Shown: piece by piece, positions 16,952-25,334 of the stretch
Position numbering within the stretch: position 1 is the first letter of the stretch
Layout of the letters: each line of letters begins with the position of its first letter
NCBI GenBank assembly: GCA_020025615.1
Contig: JAHHRT010000002.1
Coordinates: forward strand, 1-42,999
Source: Oscillospiraceae bacterium
GTDB lineage: Bacteria; Bacillota; Clostridia; Oscillospirales; Oscillospiraceae
Direction: 5' to 3'
Length of the DNA: 42,999 bases
Notes under the pieces: model-generated
Told to the model about the DNA's origin: nothing
Seen by the model: the letters and a program-made list of their open reading frames with translations, nothing else
The model's database searches: none
Program-made: the position numbers and the translations under genes

Positions 16952-16991
16952 TCCTAGTTTTGTTTACCGACAGGATGGTTACGAACTGTCC
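16952..16991 (-). promoter_or_regulatory. preQ1-I riboswitch upstream of queT
   Basis: On the minus strand the aptamer reads as stem GACAG/CTGTC with a 12-base loop TTCGTAACCATC, then the A-rich tail AAACAAAACTAGGA. The AGGA end can pair with TCC in the loop to form the H-type pseudoknot. This closely resembles the Thermoanaerobacter tengcongensis preQ1-I aptamer in loop and tail. preQ1 binding would be expected to reduce queT expression by way of the following terminator. Called by consensus and context only. Confidence 0.82.
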
Positions 16992-17007
16992 TATGCACTT
17001 ATTTTCC

Positions 17008-17035
17008 AGTATAACGGAAAAATAAAAAAAGTCAA
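17008..17035 (-). promoter_or_regulatory. Promoter of queT leader
   Basis: TTGACT (17030-17035) and TATACT (17008-17013) on the minus strand with a 16-base spacer. The transcript would start near 17000, just before the riboswitch. Confidence 0.8.
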
Positions 17036-17106
17036 GTATAGATTCTTTTAACTGTATATGCTAGTATGACGGCAGGTATAGAAATACCTGGAAAGGAAGA
17101 TAGGTT

Positions 17107-17658
17107 ATGAAAAGTAAAGATCCCGTAGATAAGAATTCCAGAAAATTCCTGGAACGGAAAATTTCCACAGGCCGCAGTTCTCTGCTCCTCATTATCGTAC
17201 TTACGGTAGTCAACTTTGGCTTCCTTCTTGCAGACAGAGGAACGTATTTCCTGTTCTCTGCCTCGGTGCCCTATTACCTGACGCTGTTTATGAAGGGTGT
17301 GGAGAACAACTTCGTTATGGGCAGCTGGGAAAATGGCCCGATCACCATGGTTTGCGTAGCGATCAGTGCCATTGTGCTGGTCATCTACCTGCTGTGCTGG
17401 ATTTTCAGCAAGAAGGGCAGCGGCTGGATGACGGCAGCCATGGTGCTGTTCATTGTGGATACCGTTGGCCTGGTGGTCATTTCCTTTGGCCTTCTGGAGG
17501 ACCCCTGGAGCAATATCATCGACTTTGTGCTGCACATCTGGGCAGTGGCAGAGTTGATTATGGCATCCAATGCAGCCCGTAAGCTGAAGACGATGCCCCA
17601 GGAGCAGCCGATTGCCGATATGGCTGACCTGTCCAAAACCGATCCTGAGGTATTTTAA
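17107..17658 (+). CDS. Small membrane protein of unknown function
   Basis: A 183-residue protein not recognised as a known family. It has a basic N-terminus (to about residue 22), then about four hydrophobic segments: around 23-42 (SLLLIIVLTVVNFGFLL), 81-103 (ITMVCVAISAIVLVIYLLCW), 109-128 (MTAAMVLFIVDTVGLVVISF) and 135-152 (IIDFVLHIWAVAELIMAS). A short hydrophilic tail follows. The start ATG follows GGAAAGGAAGATAGGTT. The gene is monocistronic and has a strong terminator. Likely a cytoplasmic membrane protein; no role can be assigned. Confidence 0.8.
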   Translation: MKSKDPVDKNSRKFLERKISTGRSSLLLIIVLTVVNFGFLLADRGTYFLFSASVPYYLTLFMKGVENNFVMGSWENGPITMVCVAISAIVLVIYLLCWIFSKKGSGWMTAAMVLFIVDTVGLVVISFGLLEDPWSNIIDFVLHIWAVAELIMASNAARKLKTMPQEQPIADMADLSKTDPEVF

Positions 17659-17682
17659 GAACAAGTTTATTACGTCATACAA

Positions 17683-17712
17683 CCGGGGCCGCAGATTGTT
17701 CTGCGGCCCCGG
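17683..17712 (+). terminator. Terminator of the small membrane protein gene
   Basis: CCGGGGCCGCAG pairs perfectly with CTGCGGCCCCGG around ATTGTT, followed by CTTCTTGATTTTT. Confidence 0.9.
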
Positions 17713-17759
17713 CTTCTTGATTTTTCACAGCTTTTCTCACGGACCTGTGGAGTCATCTT

Positions 17760-18077
17760 TCAGACGGATTCAAAGTTAGGCGTTTCAAAGGTTTCCTTCC
17801 ACAAATCCAAAGCGGCGGACAGCTTCTCGTAGGGAACATAGATTCGGTACCATTCGGTTTTTCCTGATTTCATGACTACGCCGGCGCCCAGAATCGGGAG
17901 GCTGGTATAGGGAATGTGGTTGCTTTCCAGAATCTCCATGAAGAGCTTGGCCCACATTTCCTCTTTTTCTGCGATCAGGCAGTAGTCGTTGTTTTCAACA
18001 TCTCTTAAATGGGAATTTCCGCAATCCGGACATATGTTTTGGGAAATAACGCAATGGCAGTGTTCACAGTATTTCAT
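17760..18077 (-). CDS. Zinc-ribbon / DUF2007-like protein
   Basis: A 105-residue protein. The N-terminus has CEHC and CPDC pairs (CEHCHCVISQNICPDC) spaced as a zinc ribbon. The rest (about 30-100) resembles DUF2007-type 'putative signal transducing' domains, with CLIAEKEEMWAKLFMEILES, then HIPYTSLPILGAG, then IYVPYEKLSAALDLW. No function is known for these. The frame is open further upstream, but GGAG lies 8 bases before the ATG at 18077 and the zinc ribbon starts there, so this start is used. Confidence 0.8.
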   Translation of the reverse strand: MKYCEHCHCVISQNICPDCGNSHLRDVENNDYCLIAEKEEMWAKLFMEILESNHIPYTSLPILGAGVVMKSGKTEWYRIYVPYEKLSAALDLWKETFETPNFESV

Positions 18078-18210
18078 AGTGCGGCTCCTTTCACAGCTGA
18101 AATGATCAGCGAGAGATAGAAAATTTGGAAACAGGGTGGTTTCCCTGTGATCAGCATACAGTATCAGGATTCCTATTTCAAGGGGCCCTGGTGGAAATTC
18201 CGCAACCATC

Positions 18211-18294
18211 TATAAAAAGCGGTTACGTCTCCGTAGGCGGAAAGGGTTTTTCGACACGCTGAAAAAGGCAGACTTCCGAAGAAGTCTGCCTTTT
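18211..18294 (-). repeat. Terminator-associated repeat, copy C (internally deleted)
   Basis: Reading the minus strand from the aminopeptidase terminator (18263-18294), TTCAGCGTGTCGAAAAA matches the left end of copies A and B. It is joined directly to CCTTTCCGCCTACGG and GTAACCGCTTTTT, which match their right end. The middle of the element is missing, and the outer TTGACA is degraded to TATAGA. Only one hairpin copy is present. Confidence 0.7.
18263..18294 (-). terminator. Terminator of the M18 aminopeptidase gene
   Basis: A perfect 14-bp stem, AAAAGGCAGACTTC / GAAGTCTGCCTTTT, with a CGAA loop on the plus strand, 8 bases past the aminopeptidase stop. Confidence 0.92.
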
Positions 18295-18301
18295 ATAGAA
18301 A

Positions 18302-19687
18302 TTAAGCCATATAGATAGCCTTGCAGGCCAGCATGGTCTCGTAGCAGTCCAGCTTGGAGACGATCTCCAGAGGAGCGTGCATAGCGAGAACGGGAACACC
18401 GGCGTCAACAGTGACGATGTTCCGGTTTGCCATGTAGGCAGCCACGGTGCCGCCGCCGCCCTGGTCAACCTTGCCCAGGGTTGCAATCTGCCAAATGACG
18501 TTGGCGTTTGCAAAGGTGGTGCGGATGTGGCCCATAGCCTCAGCGGAAGCGTCGGAAGCGCCGCCCTTACCACGGGAGCCGGTGTACTTGCAGATGGCAA
18601 CGCCGTAGTTCAGCTGAGAGTTGTTGCGCTTGTCGCAGGTGTCTGCGAAGTTGGGGTCAAATGCGTTGGATACGTCAGCGGACAGGCAGAAGGAAGCAGC
18701 GAAGCAGTCCTCCAGCTTTACGCCCTGCGCGTCGCACAGGCCACCCATGAAGTGTTCGAAGAAGTGGCTCTGCATACCGGAGATGCCCACGGAGCCGATT
18801 TCTTCCTTGTCAGCCAGGATGCACACAGCGGTCTTGGTAGGGTTCTCAATGGAGAACAGGGCCTCCAGCTCGGCGTAGGCGCAAACCCGGTCGTCATGAC
18901 CGTAGGCACCCAGCAGGCTGCGGTCCAGGCCCACTTCCCGGCACTTGCCGGCGGGAACCAGGGTCAGTTCTGCGGAGAGGAAGTCGCTCTCGATGAGACC
19001 GTACTTCTCGTTCAGCAGCTTCATGATGTTGAGCTTCACCAGATCGGAGCCCTCGCCCTGGAGAGGCTCGGTGCCCATGATGACATTGAGCTGCTCACCG
19101 GCGATGACCTGAGCGGCGTTCTTCTGCATCTGATCGCCAGCCAGGTGGATCAGCAGGTCGGAGATCACCAGAATGGGATCGCTCTCATCCTCACCGATGG
19201 TGACAGGCACTACAGTGCCGTCCTGACGGTAGACAACGCCATGGAGAGCCAGAGGAATGGTGAGCCACTGGTACTTCTTGATGCCGCCGTAGTAGTGGGT
19301 CTTCAGGTAGCCAATCTCAGAATCCTCATAGAGGGGATTGGGCTTGATGTCCAGACGGGGGGAATCCACGTGAGCAGCGCAGATGTTAGCACCCTGCTCC
19401 AGGGACTCCTGACCGATGACAGCCAGAGCAATGGACTTGCCGCGGTTGTTGTAATAGATCTTGTCGCCGGGCTTTACGCTCATGTTCTTGGAGAAGGGCT
19501 TGAAGCCGTTCTTTTCTGCCTCAGCAACGGCCCAGGCAGTGGCCTCCCGCTCCATCTTGCACTGGTCCATGAAAGCAGCGTAACGCTTGCAGTAAGCGTT
19601 CATCTCTTCCTTCTGGGCATCCGTCAGGCGGGTATAGCCATTCTTGGGAGCAGCCAGCAGGCTCTCCCGGAGTTCTTCATTGGTCAT
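18302..19687 (-). CDS. M18 family metalloaminopeptidase
   Basis: A cytoplasmic zinc aminopeptidase that removes N-terminal residues (often acidic or hydrophobic) during peptide turnover. At 461 residues it has the family length. The metal-ligand motifs are CAAHVDSPRLD, DKEEIGSVG (catalytic Glu and metal ligand) and a C-terminal AMHAPLEIVSKLDCYET with the last His ligand. M18 enzymes form large tetrahedral dodecamers. It is last in the sua5-coaE-pepM18 run, 17 bases after coaE. GGAGGCCATAATC precedes the ATG. Confidence 0.94.
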   Translation of the reverse strand: MTNEELRESLLAAPKNGYTRLTDAQKEEMNAYCKRYAAFMDQCKMEREATAWAVAEAEKNGFKPFSKNMSVKPGDKIYYNNRGKSIALAVIGQESLEQGANICAAHVDSPRLDIKPNPLYEDSEIGYLKTHYYGGIKKYQWLTIPLALHGVVYRQDGTVVPVTIGEDESDPILVISDLLIHLAGDQMQKNAAQVIAGEQLNVIMGTEPLQGEGSDLVKLNIMKLLNEKYGLIESDFLSAELTLVPAGKCREVGLDRSLLGAYGHDDRVCAYAELEALFSIENPTKTAVCILADKEEIGSVGISGMQSHFFEHFMGGLCDAQGVKLEDCFAASFCLSADVSNAFDPNFADTCDKRNNSQLNYGVAICKYTGSRGKGGASDASAEAMGHIRTTFANANVIWQIATLGKVDQGGGGTVAAYMANRNIVTVDAGVPVLAMHAPLEIVSKLDCYETMLACKAIYMA

Positions 19688-19703
19688 GATTATGGCCTCC
19701 TTT

Positions 19704-20288
19704 TCATTTTTCTTCCATTATATCCAAGGTGTTCAAAAAAGCAATACATTTATCCCGAAATTCTTCCCGGGTTCCGTCATTTCGCAGACAGTGGTCGCAG
19801 TGCTCCTGAAACCACCCTTCCGCATGCTGGGCAGCGATACGGCTGCGGGCATAATCTTCGGAGATGCCGTCCCGGGCCATGAGCCGCCGGACCCGGTCTT
19901 CCGTGGGGGCGGTGATGGCAACCGTGACCTGGCACAGCTGGGCAAGGCCCCCTTCAAAGAGGGCGATGGCATCAATGGCGGCGAATCTGGGGGAAGCTTC
20001 CAGCCGTCTCACCACCTCAGCTTTTACAGCCTTGTGGGTGATGGCGTTGAGAACTTCCAGGGCCTGGGGGTCGGAAAAGACCTGGCTTCCCAGCTTTTTC
20101 CGGTCCAGCTGTCCGTCCTGAACGGTGCCGGGGAAGGCAGCGTCAATGGCGGAAAGCAATCCAGAATCGGTTTTCAGAAGCTGGTGATAGATGGCATCGC
20201 AGTCGAGCACCAGACCGCCCCGTGCCTGAACCTCAGACAGCAGGGTGGTTTTGCCGCAGCCAGTGCCCCCGGTGATTCCCAGAATCAT
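19704..20288 (-). CDS. coaE: Dephospho-CoA kinase
   Basis: Phosphorylates the 3'-hydroxyl of dephospho-CoA with ATP, the last step of coenzyme A synthesis. The 194-residue protein has the P-loop GITGGTGCGKTTL (4-16), DCDAIYHQLL for substrate binding, and ALFEGGLAQLCQ followed by RVRRLMARDGIS, the lid region. The ATG overlaps the sua5 stop by four bases, indicating coupling. Confidence 0.95.
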   Translation of the reverse strand: MILGITGGTGCGKTTLLSEVQARGGLVLDCDAIYHQLLKTDSGLLSAIDAAFPGTVQDGQLDRKKLGSQVFSDPQALEVLNAITHKAVKAEVVRRLEASPRFAAIDAIALFEGGLAQLCQVTVAITAPTEDRVRRLMARDGISEDYARSRIAAQHAEGWFQEHCDHCLRNDGTREEFRDKCIAFLNTLDIMEEK

Positions 20289-21325
20289 TCCTCAACCTCG
20301 CTGTCTACAATATGGAAGGCGGCTGCTTTTTTCAGCCGGTTCTGGACGGCGTAGGCCACACCGCCGCCGACGGGACAGCGGGCGTAGACCTGGTGAATGG
20401 CGGGGTCATCCAGTTCCCGCAGGGCAGCAAAGAGTCCGGCGGAGAGAGTCTCCACATCCGATTCCTTGCCGTAGGCCAGGGGGGCGCAGTCTGCGTAGAG
20501 GGGAAGCTCCTCCTCAAAGCACAGCACCCGATCCCCGGGGATAAAGTGTCGATGGATGTAGGCGGCGGCCTTCTCACGGCTGCCGGCGACGATGACCACC
20601 GGCTCTGCCGGGGCATAGTGGCGGTACTTCATGCCGGGGGCCTTTACCACAGCGTCCTTGTCAATCTGAGCGGTGACGGCTTTGTCGATGACCAGGTCTC
20701 CCAGAATGGAAATCAGCTGCTCCGGGCTGATTCCGCCGGGGCGGAGCAGACGGGGGCGACCGTCGGTGAGGTCCACAATGGTGGATTCCACGCCTACCCG
20801 GCAGGGACCGCCGTCCACAACGGCGTCGATCCGTCCGTCATGGTCGTGGAGGACGTGCTGTGCAGTGGTGGTGGAAGGCTTTCCGGATAGATTGGCAGAG
20901 GGGGCGGCAATGGGCACACCGGCCCGGGCGATGATTTCACGGGTGACGGCATTGTCCGGGCACCGAACAGCCACAGTGGACAGACCGCCGGTGGTGCGCT
21001 TGGGCACGATATCCCGGGCGGGGAGCACAATGGTCAGGGGACCGGGCCAGAAGGCTTCTGCCAGATCATAGGCAGCCTTGGGAATGTCGTGGCAGAACTT
21101 CTCGATTTCCTGGGGCTTTGCCACATGGAGAATCAGGGGATTGTCCTGGGGACGGCCCTTGGCTTCAAAAATGTGGGAAACGGCGACTTCGTCCAGACCG
21201 TTGGCACCCAGACCGTAGACGGTCTCGGTAGGCAGAGCTACAAGACCGCCGTTTTTGATGATTTCGGCGGCAGTTTCCGGGGTTTTGGGGTCCTCCGAAG
21301 GGAGATATAGGGTTTTCATATTCAA
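20285..21325 (-). CDS. Threonylcarbamoyl-AMP synthase, Sua5 type
   Basis: Makes threonylcarbamoyl-AMP from threonine, bicarbonate and ATP for the t6A37 modification of ANN-decoding tRNAs. The 346-residue protein is the two-domain Sua5 form (YwlC-like). The N-terminal YrdC domain (about 15-205) has PTETVYGLGANG, KGRPQDNPLILHV and APSANLSGKPS. A linker with PGMKYRHYAP leads to the C-terminal Sua5 domain (about 230-340). tsaB/D/E are not in the window. GGAGGGTATTGAAT precedes the start. Confidence 0.94.
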   Translation of the reverse strand: MNMKTLYLPSEDPKTPETAAEIIKNGGLVALPTETVYGLGANGLDEVAVSHIFEAKGRPQDNPLILHVAKPQEIEKFCHDIPKAAYDLAEAFWPGPLTIVLPARDIVPKRTTGGLSTVAVRCPDNAVTREIIARAGVPIAAPSANLSGKPSTTTAQHVLHDHDGRIDAVVDGGPCRVGVESTIVDLTDGRPRLLRPGGISPEQLISILGDLVIDKAVTAQIDKDAVVKAPGMKYRHYAPAEPVVIVAGSREKAAAYIHRHFIPGDRVLCFEEELPLYADCAPLAYGKESDVETLSAGLFAALRELDDPAIHQVYARCPVGGGVAYAVQNRLKKAAAFHIVDSEVEE

Positions 21326-21342
21326 TACCCTCCTAAATGTAA

Positions 21343-21371
21343 GGAGCAGCTGCTAAAAAAGCAGCTGCTCC
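21343..21371. repeat. Palindromic hairpin between tpiA and sua5
   Basis: GGAGCAGCTGC (21343-21353) pairs perfectly with GCAGCTGCTCC (21361-21371). On the minus strand the loop is a T6 run, so this is a hairpin but not a standard terminator for tpiA. Confidence 0.6.
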
Positions 21372-21388
21372 GAATGTTATAGCCGAGA

Positions 21389-22165
21389 TTAGACGGTGGG
21401 CTGGTTAGCAGCCTCGATGATCTTGACGAACTTCTCGGGAACCAGAGAAGCACCGCCGATCAGACCGCCGTCGATGTCGGGCTGGCTCAGCAGCTCGAAG
21501 GCGTTCTTGTCGTTCATGGAACCACCGTACAGGATGGAGATAGCGCGAGCGTTCTTGGAGGAGTACAGCTTGCGGACAACGCTGCGGATCATCTCGCAGA
21601 CTTCCTCAGCCTGCTCGGGGGTAGCGGTACGGCCGGTGCCGATAGCCCAGATGGGCTCGTAAGCGATGATGACCTTGCGGATCTTCTCCTCGGGCACGCC
21701 AGCCAGGCCCAGCTTGATCTGCATGGTGATCCACTCGGTGGTCACGTCAGCCTCACGCTGCTCCAGGGTCTCGCCGCAGCACAGGATGGGGATGAGACCT
21801 GCATCCAGAGCAGCCAGAACCTTAGCGTTGATTTCAGCATCGGTCTCGCCCATAGCGCGGCGCTCGGAGTGGCCGATGATGACGTACTTGCAGCCAGCGT
21901 CAACCAGCATGTTGGTAGCAATTTCGCCGGTGTAAGCGCCGGAAGCGTTAGCGTTGCAGTTCTCAGCGCCGATGCCCACGCGGGTCTCACGCATAGCGCG
22001 GACAGCAGCGGGGATGCAGACAGCGGGAACACACAGAGCCACGTCGCACCAACGGCCCTTGGGCATGATGCCCTTGAGCTCGGTCATGAACTCCTTGGTT
22101 TCGGAGGGGGTCTTGTTCATCTTCCAGTTACCGGCAATGACGGTCTTACGATACTTTCTGTTCAT
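21389..22165 (-). CDS. tpiA: Triosephosphate isomerase
   Basis: Interconverts dihydroxyacetone phosphate and glyceraldehyde 3-phosphate in glycolysis. It has 258 residues. Catalytic residues are visible: Lys in AGNWKMNKT (about 16), His in IIGHSERR, and Glu in AYEPIWAIGTG. The C-terminal phosphate-binding ILYGGSMNDKN and DGGLIGGASL segments are present. It follows pgk by 94 bases containing hairpins, in the order trmL-pgk-tpiA. gap and gpmI are not adjacent. Confidence 0.97.
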   Translation of the reverse strand: MNRKYRKTVIAGNWKMNKTPSETKEFMTELKGIMPKGRWCDVALCVPAVCIPAAVRAMRETRVGIGAENCNANASGAYTGEIATNMLVDAGCKYVIIGHSERRAMGETDAEINAKVLAALDAGLIPILCCGETLEQREADVTTEWITMQIKLGLAGVPEEKIRKVIIAYEPIWAIGTGRTATPEQAEEVCEMIRSVVRKLYSSKNARAISILYGGSMNDKNAFELLSQPDIDGGLIGGASLVPEKFVKIIEAANQPTV

Positions 22166-22223
22166 TTCTTTTCTCCTTAATATATGTGCACATTGAACGT
22201 CAATGTGATTTTTCTATCTTGGT

Positions 22224-22248
22224 CTCCGACCGGGGGTTCCGGTCGGAG
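22224..22248 (-). repeat. Hairpin in the pgk-tpiA gap
   Basis: CTCCGACCGG (22224-22233) pairs perfectly with CCGGTCGGAG (22239-22248). No T-run follows on the minus strand, so it is more likely an mRNA stability or partial-attenuation hairpin than a full terminator. A second small inverted repeat, CACATTGA/TCAATGTG, lies between it and tpiA. Confidence 0.6.
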
Positions 22249-22259
22249 TATAAAGAATC

Positions 22260-23459
22260 TTACTTATCCTGCAGGCAGGCGATGCCGGGCAGCTCCAGGC
22301 CTTCCAGGAACTCCAGGGAAGCGCCGCCGCCGGTGGAGATGTGGGTGATCTTGTCAGCGAAGCCCAGCTGCTCGCAAGCAGCAGCGCTGTCGCCGCCGCC
22401 AACGATGGTCACAGCGTCGGAATCAGCCAGAGCCTGAGCAACAGCGATGGTGCCCTTTGCCAGGGTGGGGTTCTCGAACACGCCCATGGGTCCGTTCCAA
22501 ACAACGGTCTTAGCAGCCTTAGCAGCAGCAGCGAACTCGGCCTGAGCCTTCTCGCCGATGTCCAGGCCCATCTTGCCGGCGGGAATTGCGTCGGACATGA
22601 CGGTCTCAACAGCCAGCTCTGCGTCGATGGGGTTGGGGAAGGAATCAGCAACCACGGTGTCAACAGGCAGCAGGAGCTTAACGCCCTTAGCCTCAGCCTT
22701 AGCCATCATTTCCTTGCAGTAGTCCAGCTTCTCGTTGTCAACCAGAGAGGCACCGACATTGTAGCCCTTAGCAGCCAGGAAGGTGAAAGCCATGCCGCCG
22801 CCGATGATCAGGGTGTCGACCTTCTCCAGGAGGTTGTTGATAACGTTCAGCTTGTCGGAAACCTTAGCGCCGCCCAGAATAGCGACGAAGGGACGCTCGG
22901 GGTTAGCCAGAGCCTTGCCCATGATGGAGACTTCCTTCTGCACCAGGTAGCCGGAAACGGCGGGCAGATAGTCAGCAACACCAGCGGTGGAAGAGTGAGC
23001 ACGGTGAGCAGTGCCGAATGCATCGTTCACGAAGATATCAGCCAGGTCAGCCAGAGCCTTGCTCAGCTCGGGGTCGTTCTTGGTCTCACCCTTCATGTAA
23101 CGGGTGTTCTCCAGCAGCATCACGTCGCCGTCCTTCAGGGCAGCGGCCTTAGCCTTGGAATCCTCGCCGGCCACGTCGTTCGCCATGATGACTTCCTTGC
23201 CCAGCAGCTCGGAGATCCGCTCAGCCACGATCTTCAGGCTCAGCTCGGGCTTCCACTCGCCCTTGGGCTTGCCCATGTGGGAGCAGAGGATGACCTTAGC
23301 GTTGTGCTCGACCAGGTACTTGATGGTGGGCATAGCAGCCACGATCCGCTTGTCGGAAGTGATCTTGCCGTCCTTGGTGGGGACATTAAAGTCGCAGCGG
23401 CACAGCACGCGCTTGCCGGATACGTCGATATCCTCAATGGACTTCTTGTTATAGTTCAT
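22260..23459 (-). CDS. pgk: Phosphoglycerate kinase
   Basis: Transfers phosphate from 1,3-bisphosphoglycerate to ADP in glycolysis. At 399 residues it is full length. The N-terminal GKRVLCRCDFNVP, the hinge-side VNDAFGTAHRAHSST, the FVAILGGAKVSDKL segment and the C-terminal VTIVGGGDSAAA...HISTGGGASLEFLEG nucleotide-binding segments are all present. It starts 26 bases after the trmL stop, so it probably shares the trmL promoter. GGAGG lies 7 bases before the ATG. Confidence 0.97.
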   Translation of the reverse strand: MNYNKKSIEDIDVSGKRVLCRCDFNVPTKDGKITSDKRIVAAMPTIKYLVEHNAKVILCSHMGKPKGEWKPELSLKIVAERISELLGKEVIMANDVAGEDSKAKAAALKDGDVMLLENTRYMKGETKNDPELSKALADLADIFVNDAFGTAHRAHSSTAGVADYLPAVSGYLVQKEVSIMGKALANPERPFVAILGGAKVSDKLNVINNLLEKVDTLIIGGGMAFTFLAAKGYNVGASLVDNEKLDYCKEMMAKAEAKGVKLLLPVDTVVADSFPNPIDAELAVETVMSDAIPAGKMGLDIGEKAQAEFAAAAKAAKTVVWNGPMGVFENPTLAKGTIAVAQALADSDAVTIVGGGDSAAACEQLGFADKITHISTGGGASLEFLEGLELPGIACLQDK

Positions 23460-23485
23460 AGTGATTCCTCCAAATCGTCGGGGGG

Positions 23486-23968
23486 TTATCCCCGCATTTT
23501 TCCAAAATCCTTTAAGTTGGGGAAGGAGAGCTGCCGCAGTGCTTCATAGGTGGTGATTGCCACCGCATTGCTGAGGTTCAGACTCCTGGCATCCGGGCGC
23601 ATAGGGATGCGCACGCAGCTTTCATAGTGCTGGGCCAGAAAATCCTCGGGAAGACCCTTGGTTTCTTTTCCGAAGAAGAGGTAGCAGCCGTCGTGATACT
23701 CGGCCTCCGTATAGCTCCGGGGAGCTTTTGTGGAGAGACACCACATCTCCTGCACCTGGTTTCTGCGGAAGAAATCATCCAGATTTTCATAATCCAGTAC
23801 TTCCACCAAATGCCAGTAGTCAAGACCCGCCCGTTTCACAGCTTTGTCAGAAATGTCAAAGCCAAGGGGACGGATCAGATGCAGCCGACAGCCGGTGGCG
23901 GCACAGGTCCTGGCGATGTTGCCGCAGTTCTGGGGGATTTCAGGCTCCACCAGTACAATATTCAGCAT
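23486..23968 (-). CDS. trmL: tRNA (cytidine(34)-2'-O)-methyltransferase, TrmL
   Basis: Methylates the 2'-OH of the wobble base C34/cmnm5U34 in tRNA-Leu isoacceptors, using S-adenosylmethionine. The 160-residue SPOUT protein has the usual TrmL layout: VEPEIPQNCGNIARTCAATG at the N-terminus, LFFGKETKGLPEDFL in the knot, and IPMRPDARSLNLSNAVAI at the C-terminus. First gene of the trmL-pgk-tpiA run. Confidence 0.94.
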   Translation of the reverse strand: MLNIVLVEPEIPQNCGNIARTCAATGCRLHLIRPLGFDISDKAVKRAGLDYWHLVEVLDYENLDDFFRRNQVQEMWCLSTKAPRSYTEAEYHDGCYLFFGKETKGLPEDFLAQHYESCVRIPMRPDARSLNLSNAVAITTYEALRQLSFPNLKDFGKMRG

Positions 23969-24219
23969 TTTTCATCACCTCAACAGAAAACACATGGGAC
24001 CGCATTTCCTCGATCCGCTTGCTTCCTATTGTATGCTAAACCTGCCGTAAAATCAATCCGAAAAATCGAAAATTTGCAACTTTTTTATAGTATTCACAGA
24101 TTAAATGACCGGGGGGACACAAATTTGTGAAAAATGCAGGATTGCAAGAAAAACTTCCAAAACCGAGAGGAAAGAGGACAGGGCGATACGACCAGATTTT
24201 GAATGGTTTTTTTATGAAA
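23969..24219. other. Intergenic region upstream of trmL
   Basis: Apart from the trmL promoter at 24028-24056, this A/T-rich stretch shows no convincing gene, RNA or repeat. The lipoprotein terminator lies at its right edge. Confidence 0.6.
24028..24056 (-). promoter_or_regulatory. Promoter of trmL-pgk-tpiA
   Basis: TTGATT (24051-24056) and TACAAT (24028-24033) on the minus strand with a 17-base spacer. Confidence 0.75.
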
Positions 24220-24250
24220 AACGCCGATATCCCAGGGGGATACCGGCGTT
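24220..24250 (-). terminator. Terminator of the lipoprotein gene
   Basis: AACGCCGGTATCCC pairs with GGATATCGGCGTT (one mismatch) and is followed by TTTTT on the minus strand. Confidence 0.85.
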
Positions 24251-24270
24251 CCGTTATCAAAATTTTCGAA

Positions 24271-25152
24271 TCAGCCCACAGCCAGAACCAGCTCGCCGTC
24301 ACTTAAATACCAACTGCATCCGTTGTAAGTAAGGAGCTGACCGTCGGTAAGGGAGACCTCAAACCAAAGATCCAGCTGCTGATTATCCTTGATTTCGGGG
24401 GTATTGAAACGAATATCGGAGAGCATCTTCTCGAAGCTGCCCTCGGATTCGCCCTCGGGAATGGTGAGGGGGATCCGCTGAATCTCGTCTTCGCCCATCT
24501 TGAGCACCAGATCGGAGGACTTATACTCCACAGCCCGTCCGCCAATCCGGGGCAGCTGCACCTGGACATAAGCGGTGGTGAGGACAAGCTGCTTGCCGTC
24601 CTGGGCCCAGTCCTCTACAAACATATTGCAGTAGGCGTTCAGGCCGGATTGCAGATAGACACAGGACTCATAGAGAGGAGCCTCGGGAGAACTGAGCACT
24701 GCACTGACCTGGCTTCCGTCGGCCTTGGTGAGGAAGCACTCATAGGCGTAACCGTCGGCGGCTTTCAGATTTGCGGTGGCAGTGTAGGCAGTGCCGTCCC
24801 ACTTGCCATCCACGCTGGCAACCTCGGCACCGTCCAGGGTGACCCGGAACTTTGCGGACTGGCCTTCCTCATAGCGCATGGGGACGGCAGTCATCTCGAT
24901 CGCAGCACCGCTGTTGTCGTCATTGGGGACGGCTTTCAGGGTGTAGGATGTGAGCACCACAGACTGCTCCAGGTCGCTGAGCTGACTGGTCAGTGCCTGC
25001 AGCTGGCTGCGCAGGTCGACACATTCCTGCTGCAGCTGCTCCACATAGGCGGGGTCGATTCCGTCATCGGCGGGCTGACCGCAGGCAGCCATGGTAAGCA
25101 CCAGGGCGGCGCTCATAGCAGCCAGAACTGGAAGCTTATTCCTTCTTTTCAT
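24271..25152 (-). CDS. Putative lipoprotein of unknown function
   Basis: A predicted membrane-anchored lipoprotein of about 293 residues. It has a basic start (MKRRNK), a hydrophobic stretch and a lipobox ending MAAC, so Cys at about residue 24 should be lipidated. A coiled coil of about 35 residues follows (YVEQLQQECVDLRSQLQALT through SDLEQS), then a mainly beta, Ig-like region. No known domain was recognised. GGAGG lies 10 bases before the ATG used. A GTG two codons earlier (25158) has GGAGG only 4 bases upstream. Monocistronic, with its own promoter and terminator. Confidence 0.85.
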   Translation of the reverse strand: MKRRNKLPVLAAMSAALVLTMAACGQPADDGIDPAYVEQLQQECVDLRSQLQALTSQLSDLEQSVVLTSYTLKAVPNDDNSGAAIEMTAVPMRYEEGQSAKFRVTLDGAEVASVDGKWDGTAYTATANLKAADGYAYECFLTKADGSQVSAVLSSPEAPLYESCVYLQSGLNAYCNMFVEDWAQDGKQLVLTTAYVQVQLPRIGGRAVEYKSSDLVLKMGEDEIQRIPLTIPEGESEGSFEKMLSDIRFNTPEIKDNQQLDLWFEVSLTDGQLLTYNGCSWYLSDGELVLAVG

Positions 25153-25196
25153 ATTCACAGGTCCTCCTTGAATATTGTGATGGGTCGTTTTTCTTC

Positions 25197-25225
25197 ATTA
25201 TAACCCAGTTTTCCCAGGTTTGCAA
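25197..25225 (-). promoter_or_regulatory. Promoter of the lipoprotein gene
   Basis: TTGCAA (25220-25225) and TATAAT (25197-25202) on the minus strand with a 17-base spacer. Confidence 0.85.
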
Positions 25226-25334
25226 GGACCTAACAAAATTCTTAAACTTCGGATTTTCGGCGAAAAAAGAGATAAATGGGATTTTATGGAAAACAGACGC
25301 AGCTTTCCGGGCGCTTTCCAAAACCCGACTGCCC

